A stretch of 55,619 nucleotides of DNA from an uncultured Caulobacterales bacterium (GCA_903837135.1 CAILTK010000014.1:1-55619); one strand, 5' to 3'. Positions 37,604-46,005 are shown, counted from the first letter of the stretch. Notes: generated by a model from the sequence alone, not told the origin. Made by a program: numbers and translations.

Positions 37604-39112
37604 ATGAGGGGGGGAGCGGCGGCCGTGCTCGGCCTCGCCGTCATCCTGCTGGCCGCCGCGGGCGTCGCGCCTCATCCGCTCGACCTGCTCTGCGGCGCCC
37701 TGGCGATCCTTTTCGTCGCCACCGCCGCCGTCCTGGCCCTGAGGATCATGCAACGGCGCGCCCGGGCGGCGCAGGCCGCCCAGGCGACCGACCTCGCGGC
37801 GGTCGAGGCCGAGCTGGCCGCCTTCCAGGGGATCATGGGCGACCTTCCCGAACTGGCCATGGCCATGGACCATGAGGGGCGGGCTCAGGCGGTGTTCGGC
37901 CACCCCCTGCCGGGTCTGGACCCGCAGTCGCTGCATGAGGGCCTGCTGCACATCGCGGCCGAGCCCGACCGGCCGCGCGTGCAGGCGGCGCTGGCGGAGG
38001 CCGCCGGCGCGGGACGCGCCGAGGTCCAGTTCACACCGATCGCGCCCGACGCGCCGCGGCTCCTGGCGATCTTGCAGAGAACCGACGCCGGCGGCCTGAC
38101 CGCCATTCTCCGCGCGGCCCCGCCGCCGATCCGGCCGGCGATCGCCGCCAGCCGGCTGAACGGCGCCTCCGCCGGACCGGCCGGTGAAGCCGCCCAGTCC
38201 CTGGCCGAGCTGGCCCGCCGGCTGAAGGACGCCGAGACGGCGCGCGACGCCGCGGAGGCCGCCCGCCGCAAGGCGGAGGCGGACGCCGCGGGCCGGGCCC
38301 GCTTCCTGGCCAACATGAGCCATGAGCTCCGAACCCCGCTCAACGCCATCATGGGCTTTTCCGACATCATGCGCTCGCGCATGTTCGGCGACCTTGGCCC
38401 CCGCTACACCGACTACGCCGAGCTGATCCACGAGTCCGGCCGCCATCTGCTCGACGTGATCAACGACGTGCTCGACATGTCGAAGATCGAAGCCCATCGG
38501 TTCGACCTCAGCCGCGAGGTGTTCGATGCGCGCGACGCGGTCAACGCGGCGCTGCGGCTTGTCCGGCTCCAGGCCGACGATGCGGGCGTCAAGCTGCGCG
38601 GCGTCCTGCCGCCCGGGCCGCTCGAGATCGACGCCGACCGGCGGGCGATCAAGCAGATCGTGCTGAACCTCGTGTCCAACGCCCTGAAGTTCACGCCGGC
38701 CGGCGGCTCGATCACCGTGTCGGTGGAGCGGGCGTCGGGCGACTTCGAGCTCCTGGTCGCCGACAGCGGCGTCGGCATAGCGCCCGAGGACCTCGAGCGG
38801 CTCGGCCGGCCGTACGAGCAGGCCGGCGACGCGAGCGAGCGGGCCCAGGGCACGGGCCTCGGCCTGTCGCTGGTGCGCGCCTTCGCCGAACTGCACGGCG
38901 GCCGCATGACCCTGGAGAGCCGCCTCGGCGAGGGCACGGCCGTCGCCGTCCGCCTGCCGGTGCTGGTGGACCCGGCGCCTGTGGTCGCCGCGGCGGCTAA
39001 GCCTGAACCGTCACCGCCGGAGCCGACACCTGTGGCCGAACCTTCGCGGCCCGCGCCGACCGTCCCGCCCAGACCCAAGGTCGCGCCTGGCGGCGCGCCC
39101 GACGCACCGTAA
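37604..39112 (+). CDS. membrane sensor histidine kinase (DivJ/PleC-like core)
   Basis: A 502-residue kinase. Two N-terminal hydrophobic helices (about 4-20 and 23-43) are followed by a PAS-like region (about 70-180), a coiled coil (about 198-236), a HisKA domain with FLANMSHELRTPLNAIMGFS, and HATPase_c (N-box QIVLNLVSNALKFTPAGG, G1 VADSGVGIAPED, G2 GTGLGLSLVRAF). The tail (about 450-502) is Pro/Ala-rich. The core resembles the DivJ/PleC cell-cycle kinases of Caulobacter, but DivJ has more membrane helices, so no symbol is given. ATG 37604 is chosen; in-frame GTG 37571 and TTG 37580 are alternatives. Confidence 0.82.
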   Translation: MRGGAAAVLGLAVILLAAAGVAPHPLDLLCGALAILFVATAAVLALRIMQRRARAAQAAQATDLAAVEAELAAFQGIMGDLPELAMAMDHEGRAQAVFGHPLPGLDPQSLHEGLLHIAAEPDRPRVQAALAEAAGAGRAEVQFTPIAPDAPRLLAILQRTDAGGLTAILRAAPPPIRPAIAASRLNGASAGPAGEAAQSLAELARRLKDAETARDAAEAARRKAEADAAGRARFLANMSHELRTPLNAIMGFSDIMRSRMFGDLGPRYTDYAELIHESGRHLLDVINDVLDMSKIEAHRFDLSREVFDARDAVNAALRLVRLQADDAGVKLRGVLPPGPLEIDADRRAIKQIVLNLVSNALKFTPAGGSITVSVERASGDFELLVADSGVGIAPEDLERLGRPYEQAGDASERAQGTGLGLSLVRAFAELHGGRMTLESRLGEGTAVAVRLPVLVDPAPVVAAAAKPEPSPPEPTPVAEPSRPAPTVPPRPKVAPGGAPDAP

Positions 39113-39270
39113 CAGCGAACAGCGCACGCCGGTTCGGCTCAACGCGCAAAGCTCTTTACTCCACTCATCCCCGCTTCCACGGGGTGAGCGGGTTGGAGGG
39201 GCGACCAACCCTGTCTTAGCTCTCAACGCCGGCAAGCGACAGGCGAGGCGGCTCGAACGGCGAGTTTCGG

Positions 39271-39629
39271 ATGTGCAGCTTCTGGCGGCTCACGACGGGT
39301 CGGACTTTCGTACCCCGCTTTGCAACTGAAGGCGTCTTGACGACTTCCGTCGATGTTCTGCTAATGTTCCGTCTGTTCGCCGACAGAGGCATACCCTTCG
39401 CGGCCTTCCAGCCGATCGCCATGACATACAAAGGATCGCCGTTGCGGCGGCGCTACCAGCCTGACTTTGTCTGTTTTGAAAAGATCATCGTCGAGCTCAA
39501 AGCGGTGCGAAGCCTGGCGCCGGAGCATCGAGCCCAGGTTCTGGACTATCTACGCGCGACCGGGATGCGATTGGGGCTGTGAATTTTGGGAACGCACCCA
39601 AGGCGCAGATAGAACGACTGATCCTTTGA
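39271..39629 (+). pseudogene. frameshifted GxxExxY-family gene remnant
   Basis: The reading frame encodes YKGSPLRRRYQPDFVCFEKI then IVELKAVRSLAPEHRAQVLD, which matches the PDDEXK-like core of GxxExxY proteins (Asp in PDFV, Glu and Lys in VELKAV). It stops early at 39580-39582 after RLGL. One frame over, GTG 39579 onward reads VNFGNAPKAQIERLIL and stops at 39629, exactly the expected family C-terminus, so one base is missing after position 39578. The N-terminal IGAAIEVH...GPGLLE part is also absent or degraded. Inactive remnant in a lower-GC gap. Confidence 0.7.
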
Positions 39630-40077
39630 TTGTCACCCTCACGTTCGTGCGGTTCGCGAGGTTCGTGGCTGAATCAAGGAATACTGCCGACCAATTCGCT
39701 TTACTTGAATGCCACTCATGGGGGCTGCCAACGGCAATCAACCACTCTCAGCACGCATTCGGAAGGCCCGCATTACGTACCTAGAGGGTGTTGCACATCC
39801 GACAGGTCCCGCCGGGGAGCATTTCGAAGCTACCCCAACGGGCACAGTCGGCCGTAGCACGAAGACGCCGACCGGCGGTGCAGTCACCCACTGAGCCGAC
39901 GAGCCGTAGGACTTCATGGAGAAACTTTAGGAGAAAGCTTTCCTGTTTCGGCGATCGCGGGCGTGCGCGCTCGGCAAGCGAGACTACAAGGGCCGCTGCG
40001 GACTATTTCGTCTCGACCGTAACCTTGGAGCACCGCCCCCGGCGGCCAGTCCGCGACAGGCTAACCTTTACGCGCCC
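39630..40077. other. gene-poor, lower-GC gap
   Basis: About 450 bp with lower GC than its surroundings and only shadow frames. I see no ribosome binding site, RNA or repeat. Together with 39113-39270 and the broken GxxExxY gene it looks like decayed accessory DNA. No insertion-sequence ends are evident. Confidence 0.5.
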
Positions 40078-41031
40078 CTACCGCCCCGCGCGCAGGAAGG
40101 CCCGACCCGCGGCGAAGTCGCCGACCTCGAACAGGGCGCGCTGGCTCGGGCGGTCGGGGTAGACGAATTCGACGGCCACCACTTCGCGCGGGTCCAGGCC
40201 CTCGAGCGCCTGGGCGGCGGCGGGCGGGAAGCCGAACAGCATCCCCTTGCCGCCCGGCAGCAGGGACGCGGGCGCGGCCTGGCGGGCGTCGGCGATCAGG
40301 GCGCGGGTGATGTTGGCCGGGGGCGCGCGACCGGCGAGGTCGTGGCGGCGCGGGTCGATATAGGGCGCGCCGGCCTTGCCGGGGTCGCGCAGGATCAGGA
40401 AGGCGCTCGACGGCGCCGCGCCGGCCGAAGCGCCGCTGGCCACGGCGGGGGCGGCGTTGTCCCCGGCGAGGCCGAACAGCACGGTTCCCGAGCCCGGCCC
40501 ATCCCAGCGGCCCGGCTGGGACAGGCGCCAGCGCGGGCCTTCCACCGCCTTGCGGTTCACCACCGGGGCCACGGGGTTTCGATCCGCCTGCCAGGCCGAG
40601 AACTCGCCGGGAAAGCTCATCGCGCTGATCCGCGCATAGCCGGCGAAGGCCTTGCGCACCCGGTCCGCGGCGATGGTCAGGTCCGGCGCGGCGCAGCCGA
40701 CCCGTTCGGCCGCGCCCTCGGCCCTGCGGCTGGTCGCATCCATTGCGCTCTCGCCGGCGCCGGCGCGCAAGGCGGCGCCGCGCGCCTGCAGGCTCGACGC
40801 TGCGAGGGCGGCGGAGATCTCGGGGGCGAAAAGACGGCAGCGGGCGTCCGCCGCGCGCATCACCGCGCGCTCGTAGTAGAGGTCGGCCGCGCCCGCGGCG
40901 TGGGCCAGCGCGGGCGCGGCGCACAGGCCGGCGGCCAGCGCCAGCGCGCCCATAGGGGCCAGCGCGCGCATAGGGGCCAGCGCGCGCATAGGGGATCGTC
41001 CGCCGCGGGGGCGGGCAGGGAAGGTCGCCAT
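40078..41031 (-). CDS. secreted hypothetical protein
   Basis: A 317-residue exported protein. The signal region reads MRALAPMRALAPMGALALAAG then LCAAPALAHA, with a cleavage-like AHA-AG. The mature part has DLYYERAVMRAADARCRLFA, AGYARISAMSFPGEFSAWQA and VEFVYPDRPSQRALFEVGDF; no enzyme motif is recognised. An 18-bp tandem duplication gives three possible ATG starts (40989, 40971, 40953) besides ATG 41031, which is used here. A 19-bp direct repeat lies immediately upstream. It is divergent from the DUF1491 gene. Confidence 0.7.
   Translation of the reverse strand: MATFPARPRGGRSPMRALAPMRALAPMGALALAAGLCAAPALAHAAGAADLYYERAVMRAADARCRLFAPEISAALAASSLQARGAALRAGAGESAMDATSRRAEGAAERVGCAAPDLTIAADRVRKAFAGYARISAMSFPGEFSAWQADRNPVAPVVNRKAVEGPRWRLSQPGRWDGPGSGTVLFGLAGDNAAPAVASGASAGAAPSSAFLILRDPGKAGAPYIDPRRHDLAGRAPPANITRALIADARQAAPASLLPGGKGMLFGFPPAAAQALEGLDPREVVAVEFVYPDRPSQRALFEVGDFAAGRAFLRAGR
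40951..40992 (-). repeat. 18-bp tandem repeat in a signal-peptide coding region
   Basis: CATAGGGGCCAGCGCGCG occurs at 40951-40968 and 40969-40986, with a partial third copy CATAGGGG at 40987-40994. On the coding strand each copy gives RALAPM, repeating both the signal region and an ATG codon. A change of copy number would keep the frame. Confidence 0.85.
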
Positions 41032-41032
41032 T

Positions 41033-41070
41033 CCACTCGTCTCTGATCGTCCCACTTGTCTCTTATCGTC
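41033..41070. promoter_or_regulatory. 19-bp direct repeat between divergent genes
   Basis: CCACTCGTCTCTGATCGTC (41033-41051) and CCACTTGTCTCTTATCGTC (41052-41070) form a head-to-tail repeat with two differences. It ends 1 bp before ATG 41031 of the minus-strand gene and lies 84 bp upstream of the plus-strand gene. A repeated protein-binding site is possible; a simple tandem duplication is the alternative. Confidence 0.45.
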
Positions 41071-41154
41071 TTCGTCCGCGCTTGTTTCCGCTGGACGTTC
41101 AGCCGACCATAGCCGCGCTCGCTTACGGTCGAGTTTAGCGGAAGGGTTAACGTT

Positions 41155-41499
41155 TTGGAGCTTTCCACCGACATCTGGGTCGCGGCCCTGATCCGCCGGG
41201 CCGAGCTGTCGGGCGCCTTCGCCACCGTGGGCATGAAGGGCGACGCGCGCGCGGGATCGGTGCTGGTCAAGGCGGTCAATCAGCGAACCGGCGAGGCGCG
41301 GCTCTATGCGGAGGCCACGCGCGGCGACGGCGAGCGGGTGTGGATGCAGCCGCGTCCGGGCGAGGCCGAACGGGACCTCGATCAATACGCCGAACGGGCG
41401 CGCCGGATCGACCCGGATCTTTGGCTGGTGGAGATCGAGGACTCCCTGGGGCGCCACTTCCTGACCGAGGCGGTGGAGGGCGAGGGGGCGCCTTCCTGA
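41155..41499 (+). CDS. DUF1491 family protein
   Basis: A 114-residue cytosolic protein matching the DUF1491 pattern: LSTDIWVAALIRRAELSGAF near the start, GMKGDARAGSVLVKAVNQ, RVWMQPRPGE, and DPDLWLVEIEDSLGRHFLTE. Function unknown; the family is largely alphaproteobacterial. The start is TTG 41155 with AAGGG about 9 bp upstream; no in-frame ATG lies nearby. Confidence 0.85.
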   Translation: MELSTDIWVAALIRRAELSGAFATVGMKGDARAGSVLVKAVNQRTGEARLYAEATRGDGERVWMQPRPGEAERDLDQYAERARRIDPDLWLVEIEDSLGRHFLTEAVEGEGAPS

Positions 41500-41620
41500 G
41501 CGGCGGTTCGGGGGTGTGAGCGCCAACCGTTTGCTAACCACCTTCCTCAACCGGACCTCAAGCGCGCTCGGTCTAGGGTGGCTCGTCGCGCCACAGTGGG
41601 CGTGCGTCTGGCGACCCGTC

Positions 41621-42001
41621 ATGCTCTTTTTGATGAACGACCGCGTGCTGTTTCTTGGCGATGATCCCAGCCTCGACATCCAGTCGCGCCGGTTCGAAGC
41701 CATAAGCCCGGCCTACGCCGTCAAGCTCGGCCAGGAGCTCTTCGCCGAGCAGCCCATGCTGCACCGCGAGGCGCCCCAGCGCGCGCGTCGCCTGGCCCTG
41801 CTGCTCATGATCAAGGCGCCCGAGGTGAACGCGGCCCTGTTCGTGTCCCCGTCGGTCGGATGCCGCCCGGACCAGGTGATCACCCGCTTCGCCAGCCTGC
41901 CCATGGAAGTCATGGCGAACCTTTACGAGCGGGACATGTCGTCGGGCGGCCTGACGCCGGTGCAGGCCGATCGGGAGGTCTGGCGCCGTCTCGCCGCCTG
42001 A
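41621..42001 (+). CDS. hypothetical protein
   Basis: A 126-residue soluble protein of mixed helix and strand (MNDRVLFLGDDPSLDIQSRR, YAVKLGQELFAEQPMLH, ARRLALLLMIKAPEVNAALF, SLPMEVMANLYERDMSSGGL). ATG 41621 and ATG 41633 are both possible starts, and a longer frame to 41516 is less likely because of its composition. No family is recognised. It lies 122 bp after the DUF1491 gene and 49 bp before the YidB-like gene on the same strand. Confidence 0.6.
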   Translation: MLFLMNDRVLFLGDDPSLDIQSRRFEAISPAYAVKLGQELFAEQPMLHREAPQRARRLALLLMIKAPEVNAALFVSPSVGCRPDQVITRFASLPMEVMANLYERDMSSGGLTPVQADREVWRRLAA

Positions 42002-42050
42002 CCGCGGATCTGCTAAGCCGGTCGCTCCTACCGCCTCCGGAGCGACGATC

Positions 42051-42461
42051 ATGGGTATTCTCGACAGCCTGACCAACCTGGTGGGCGGAAGCGGCGACGG
42101 CCAGCAGGGCGAGGGCGCGATGGGCATCCTCGGCTCCCTGCTGCAGCAGGGCGGCGGCGCGGGCCAGAGCTCGAACATCGTGGGCGCCCTGCTCGGCGCG
42201 GCCGGCGGCGGCGGCGCGGGGGGACTGCAGGGAACGCTCGAGACCCTGGCGGCCAACGGGCTCTCCGAGCACGTCGCCTCGTGGCTCTCCAACAACCCCA
42301 ACCTCCCGATCTCCACCGACCAGATCCGCGACGCCCTGGGCTCGCAGCAGGTGCAGAGCATGGCCAGCGCCTCGGGCCTGCCCGTCGGCGACTTCCTCGA
42401 ACACCTGGCCCAGCACCTGCCGCAGGCCGCCGCCGAGGCGGCGGGCGCGGACAAGGGTTGA
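42051..42461 (+). CDS. YidB-like (DUF937) protein
   Basis: A 136-residue protein: MGILDSLTNLVGGSGDGQQG, then a Gly-rich stretch with GALLGAAGGGGAGGLQGTLE, and a C-terminal domain GLSEHVASWLSNNPNLPIST ... LGSQQVQSMASASGLPVGDF. This order matches the YidB/DUF937 family of small proteins of unknown function. No signal peptide. A perfect 10-bp hairpin follows the stop. Confidence 0.88.
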   Translation: MGILDSLTNLVGGSGDGQQGEGAMGILGSLLQQGGGAGQSSNIVGALLGAAGGGGAGGLQGTLETLAANGLSEHVASWLSNNPNLPISTDQIRDALGSQQVQSMASASGLPVGDFLEHLAQHLPQAAAEAAGADKG

Positions 42462-42470
42462 GACCAGCCA

Positions 42471-42492
42471 GGCGCTCCCGGACGGGAGCGCC
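42471..42492. terminator. hairpin between convergent genes
   Basis: Perfect 10-bp arms GGCGCTCCCG/CGGGAGCGCC with a 2-nt loop. It lies between the YidB-like gene (ends 42461) and the convergent EF-hand gene (ends 42499), so it could serve both. There is no T-run on either side, so strength is uncertain. Confidence 0.5.
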
Positions 42493-42498
42493 GTCGCA

Positions 42499-43143
42499 TC
42501 AGCCGGCGGCGGCGCCGGTGGCGATGGAGTCGGTGGCGGTCGCCGCGGTCGCGGTCGGCGTCCCGATCGCGTCCGTCGCCGTATCGGTGGACGAGGCCGC
42601 GGTGGTCGAGGCCGAAGCGGCCTGCGGCGCCGAAATATGGTGATGGTGATGGTGACCGCCGCCGACCCCCTCCGTCTGGCCCTGCAGTTGCTGCAGGGCG
42701 GCGGTGAGCTCCGAGGCGCTGAGCTCCCCGTCGCCGTTGGTGTCCATGGCCTTGAAGGCGGAGGTGATCTGCGCCGCCGTCGATGTTGAACCAGAGGACC
42801 CCAGGGCGCTCGTCACCTGGCCGAGGCTGATCTGGCCGTTTGATCCATCGGCGGAGAGGATCGTGTTCGCGGCGTTCGATTCCCAGCTGTTCGATTGGGA
42901 CTGCGCCTGGATCAGGGCCGTCAGGGTGTCGTTGGCGAACTGCGCCGACGGCGTGCTGGAGGCGGACGACGCCGTCGTCGCCGCGGTGGCGGCGGCGGAC
43001 GAACTTGACCCGGTGGAATTTGCCGAGCTCGACGAGCCGTCGGTGGAGAATTGCCCGGTTAGACCGGAGATGTCGTTCTGCAGGCTGGCCAGCATCTGCT
43101 GCAGGGCCGTCATCGAAAGATTGGACGATCCAGAGACTTGCAT
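42499..43143 (-). CDS. EF-hand protein with Ser/Ala-rich linkers and natural His6
   Basis: A 214-residue acidic, low-complexity protein. A Ser/Ala/Thr-rich stretch (about 33-66) leads to two EF-hand-like units: a degenerate loop starting at Asp99 (DGSNGQISLGQV, no Glu at position 12) and a canonical calcium loop Asp134-Glu145 (DTNGDGELSASE). Residues 164-169 are six consecutive His, followed by a Thr/Ala-rich tail. There is no Sec signal. From memory it resembles XopAW-type EF-hand proteins. Start at ATG 43143 (GGAG 12 bp upstream); TTG 43161 is an alternative. Confidence 0.8.
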   Translation of the reverse strand: MQVSGSSNLSMTALQQMLASLQNDISGLTGQFSTDGSSSSANSTGSSSSAAATAATTASSASSTPSAQFANDTLTALIQAQSQSNSWESNAANTILSADGSNGQISLGQVTSALGSSGSTSTAAQITSAFKAMDTNGDGELSASELTAALQQLQGQTEGVGGGHHHHHHISAPQAASASTTAASSTDTATDAIGTPTATAATATDSIATGAAAG

Positions 43144-43304
43144 GGTTAATGTTTTCTCCAACTACGCTCGGACCTGAGAGGAAACTGGCGCGGGCGACAC
43201 GGACTTGAGTTGTCCGCGGCCGACACCTCGCAAGAACCGGGCTGAACCCGCCGCCCGACGCCAGCCGTTGCCACTGCGGCGGGCCGCCTCTATCTGAGCC
43301 CCTC

Positions 43305-44969
43305 ATGACCTCACCCCCGCCCGTCGCCGCCAAGGCCGCCAGTCCGGCCCAGAGTCCGGCCCAGAGTCCGGCCGCCAGTTCAGTGACGAGTCCGGCGGCA
43401 CAGGCCGCGCGGCGGCGCACCTTCGCCATCATCTCCCATCCGGACGCCGGCAAGACCACGCTCACCGAGCATATCCTCCTGGCCGGCGGCGCCATTCGCG
43501 CGGCGGGCGCGGTGCGGGCGCGGGGCGAGAATCGCCGCACCCGGTCGGACTGGATGAAGATCGAAAAGGAGCGCGGGATCTCGGTCTCCGCCTCGGTGAT
43601 GACCTTCGAGCACGAGGGCCTGTTGTTCAACCTGCTCGACACGCCCGGGCACGAGGACTTCTCGGAGGACACCTACCGCACCCTCACCGCCGCGGACGCC
43701 GCGGTCATGGTGCTGGACGCCGCCAAGGGAATCGAGCCGCAGACGCTCAAGCTGTTCGAGGTCTGCCGCCTGCGCGACATCCCGATCATCACCTTCATCA
43801 ACAAGATGGACCGCGAGGCGCTGGATCCCTACGCCCTGCTCGACGAGATCGGCGCCAAGCTCGCCCTCGACCCCGCGCCGCTCTATTGGCCCGCGGGGTC
43901 GGGCAATCGCTTCCGGGGCATGGTCGACCTTCGCGACGGCCGCTTCACCGCCTATACGCGCACCGGCGGCGAGGAGGGGTTCGAGAAGCTGGCGCTGAAC
44001 TCCAACGCGATCTCCCGCGTGCTCGACCCGGACGAGAAGGAGGAGGTCGAGGAGGGCGCGATGCTGGTGCGCGAGGCGTCCAAGCCGTTCGACGTCACCT
44101 CCTTCCTCGAGGGTCACATGACGCCGATCCTGTTCGGCTCGGCCCTGCGCCACTTCGGCGTGGGCGAACTGCTCGAGGTCCTCGGCGCCTACGCCCCGGC
44201 GCCCGGGCCGATGGCGGCGGAGAAGGCCGGCGCGGCGACCCATGTGGCGCCCGGCGATCCTGAGGTGACCGGCTTCGTGTTCAAGGTGCAGGCCAACATG
44301 GACCCCAACCACCGCGACCGGATCGCCATGCTGCGGGTCTGTTCGGGCAGGTTCCAGCGCGGCATGAAGCTGAAGGTGCAGAACACCGGCCGGCAGCTGT
44401 CGGTGAACGCGCCGATCATGTTCATGGCCTCGGATCGGGAGCTCGCGGAGGTGGCCTATGCGGGCGACGTGATCGGCATCCCCAACCACGGGGTGCTGCG
44501 GGTCGGCGACAGCCTGTCCGAGAGCGGAACCGTGCGGTACGCCGGCCTGCCCAACTTCGCCCCCGAGATCCTGCAGCGCGTGCGGGTCAAGGATCCGCTC
44601 AAGGCCAAGCACCTGAAGAAGGCGCTCGAGGGCCTGGCCGAGGAGGGCGTGACCCAGCTGTTCCGGCCGATGATCGGCTCGGACTTCATCGTCGGCGCGG
44701 TGGGGCAGCTGCAGTTCGAGGTGATGGCCGACCGGCTCGCCAACGAATACCAGCTCGAAGTGTTGTTCGAACCCTCGCCCTTCGCCGAGGCGCGCTGGAT
44801 CACGGGCGCCAAACCCGACCTCGAGGACTTCATGGGCAAGCACCGCCAGGCCATGGGCCAGGACATCGACGAGCAGCCGGTCTTTCTCGGCAAGTCGGCC
44901 TGGGAAGTCAGCTATGTGACCGAACGCTACCCGAAGATCACTTTCCTCAGGGCCAAGGAGCGAGGCTGA
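43305..44969 (+). CDS. prfC: peptide chain release factor 3
   Basis: A 554-residue translational GTPase that recycles RF1/RF2 from the ribosome after termination. The G1 loop is ISHPDAGKTTLTEHIL, switch regions include WMKIEKERGISVSASVM, G3 is LLDTPGHEDFSEDTYRT and G4 is TFINKMDREALDP. The RF3-specific C-terminal domain (FRPMIGSDFIVGAVGQLQFE) is complete. The first about 36 residues are an Ala/Ser/Pro extension with SPAQ repeats not usual in the family; a later start is possible but no better ATG is visible. Confidence 0.96.
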   Translation: MTSPPPVAAKAASPAQSPAQSPAASSVTSPAAQAARRRTFAIISHPDAGKTTLTEHILLAGGAIRAAGAVRARGENRRTRSDWMKIEKERGISVSASVMTFEHEGLLFNLLDTPGHEDFSEDTYRTLTAADAAVMVLDAAKGIEPQTLKLFEVCRLRDIPIITFINKMDREALDPYALLDEIGAKLALDPAPLYWPAGSGNRFRGMVDLRDGRFTAYTRTGGEEGFEKLALNSNAISRVLDPDEKEEVEEGAMLVREASKPFDVTSFLEGHMTPILFGSALRHFGVGELLEVLGAYAPAPGPMAAEKAGAATHVAPGDPEVTGFVFKVQANMDPNHRDRIAMLRVCSGRFQRGMKLKVQNTGRQLSVNAPIMFMASDRELAEVAYAGDVIGIPNHGVLRVGDSLSESGTVRYAGLPNFAPEILQRVRVKDPLKAKHLKKALEGLAEEGVTQLFRPMIGSDFIVGAVGQLQFEVMADRLANEYQLEVLFEPSPFAEARWITGAKPDLEDFMGKHRQAMGQDIDEQPVFLGKSAWEVSYVTERYPKITFLRAKERG

Positions 44970-44980
44970 TCCGTCCTACA

Positions 44981-45014
44981 GCGGCCACGTCCGGCTGCGC
45001 TGGGGCCGCCTTTG
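44981..45014. terminator. possible terminator after prfC
   Basis: Arms GCGGCC (44981-44986) and GGCCGC (45004-45009) with a 17-nt loop, followed by CTTTG. It lies between convergent prfC and the 72-aa membrane-protein gene. The T-tail is weak. Confidence 0.3.
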
Positions 45015-45046
45015 CCCTGCATGCCCCGGAGCACGGCGCATTCAGG

Positions 45047-45265
45047 CTAGCGTCCAACGGACGCCAGGCGGGTGGCCTGCACCGCCGCGGCCCGCGGCCG
45101 GTCGACGTACTTCACCGCCTTCATACCGATGAGGGCGCACCCCGACCAGAGCAGGCTCGTGGCCAGGAGAATGCCCAGGACGATGACGAAGCCTGGATAC
45201 CGTTTGACCTCGGGCTCCGGCCAATCGTTGTCCCCTTGCGTCGCGGGTTCGTCGTGCTGGGTCAT
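45047..45265 (-). CDS. small single-pass membrane protein coupled to luxR
   Basis: A 72-residue protein: a polar N-terminus (MTQHDEPATQGDNDWPEPEV), one hydrophobic helix (about 24-46, GFVIVLGILLATSLLWSGCA) and a basic C-terminus. Its ATG overlaps the TGA of the upstream LuxR gene as ATGA (45262-45265), so it is almost certainly translated with it. No family is recognised. Possible roles include membrane tethering or partnering of the regulator; that is speculation. Confidence 0.65.
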   Translation of the reverse strand: MTQHDEPATQGDNDWPEPEVKRYPGFVIVLGILLATSLLWSGCALIGMKAVKYVDRPRAAAVQATRLASVGR

Positions 45266-45972
45266 GGCCTGATCAAGCCCTGCTGAATGGCCAGGGCGAC
45301 GGCATGGGTCTTGTTCGACCCGCCGAGCTTGAGGCTGGCCCGCTGAAGGTGATCCTTGACCGTCGCCGGACCGATCTTGAGCAGGACGGCGATCTCGTCG
45401 CGGGTCCGACCGTTGGCGGTCAAGGTCAGGACGTCGATCTCGCGCGGCGTAAGCCGCACCGGCGACGAAGGCTCCACCGACCCTTCGATCGAGTCGGCGA
45501 ACTCGTGCAGAGCCTGGTCGATGGTCACGGCCCGATAGGCGGCGAACTCGGCGAGCTCCTCCAGGGCGCGGGTCGAAGCGATCGCCACATTCATCGCCCG
45601 GCCCGAGACCTCGAAGGCGAACTGAGCCGCCGACCCGAAGGCCGTGCCGGCAAGTTCGTTCTCCACGTGAAGCCGCAGCGCATCGGTCCCCGCGTTCGCG
45701 GCCGCGCTGGTCCACTTCAGGCGGTTTTCGCCACCGCCAAGGTTGTGCAGGTGTTCAGTCGCGGAAAAGTGGCGTCTGCTGATGATTCCGTAGAACCCGT
45801 TCCTGTCGGGATCATAGTTGAGCGTTGGGGTAAATGGAGAATCAACCAAGAGCTCGATCGCGACATATTCAACCACGCCTGTTAAGAGCTGATCAAAAAG
45901 CGTATGCGAGGCTGATAGTACGTTAGTAGATCTTGGTAAATCATCGACAAGGACTAGGGAATTCTCTCGCAT
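45262..45972 (-). CDS. orphan LuxR-family regulator
   Basis: A 236-residue protein. The C-terminal LuxR helix-turn-helix is clear (LTPREIDVLTLTANGRTRDE, IAVLLKIGPATVKDHLQRAS, LKLGGSNKTHAVALAIQQGL), with the quorum-sensing-type ending AVALAIQQGLI. The N-terminal about 150 residues are divergent and only loosely like an autoinducer-binding domain. No luxI synthase is in the window. The N-terminal coding half is AT-richer than the C-terminal half and the surroundings, suggesting transfer or domain exchange. The promoter region carries a 19-bp palindrome. Confidence 0.85.
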   Translation of the reverse strand: MRENSLVLVDDLPRSTNVLSASHTLFDQLLTGVVEYVAIELLVDSPFTPTLNYDPDRNGFYGIISRRHFSATEHLHNLGGGENRLKWTSAAANAGTDALRLHVENELAGTAFGSAAQFAFEVSGRAMNVAIASTRALEELAEFAAYRAVTIDQALHEFADSIEGSVEPSSPVRLTPREIDVLTLTANGRTRDEIAVLLKIGPATVKDHLQRASLKLGGSNKTHAVALAIQQGLIRP

Positions 45973-46005
45973 TTTTCAAGCGCGCCCCAATGCGACCACA
46001 AGCGC

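Noticed and set aside
43305-44969. EF-G/TypA-type GTPase instead of RF3
   Set aside because: The RF3 spacing of WMKIEKERGISV, DTPGHEDFSEDT and FRPMIGSDFIVG is clear and the length fits.
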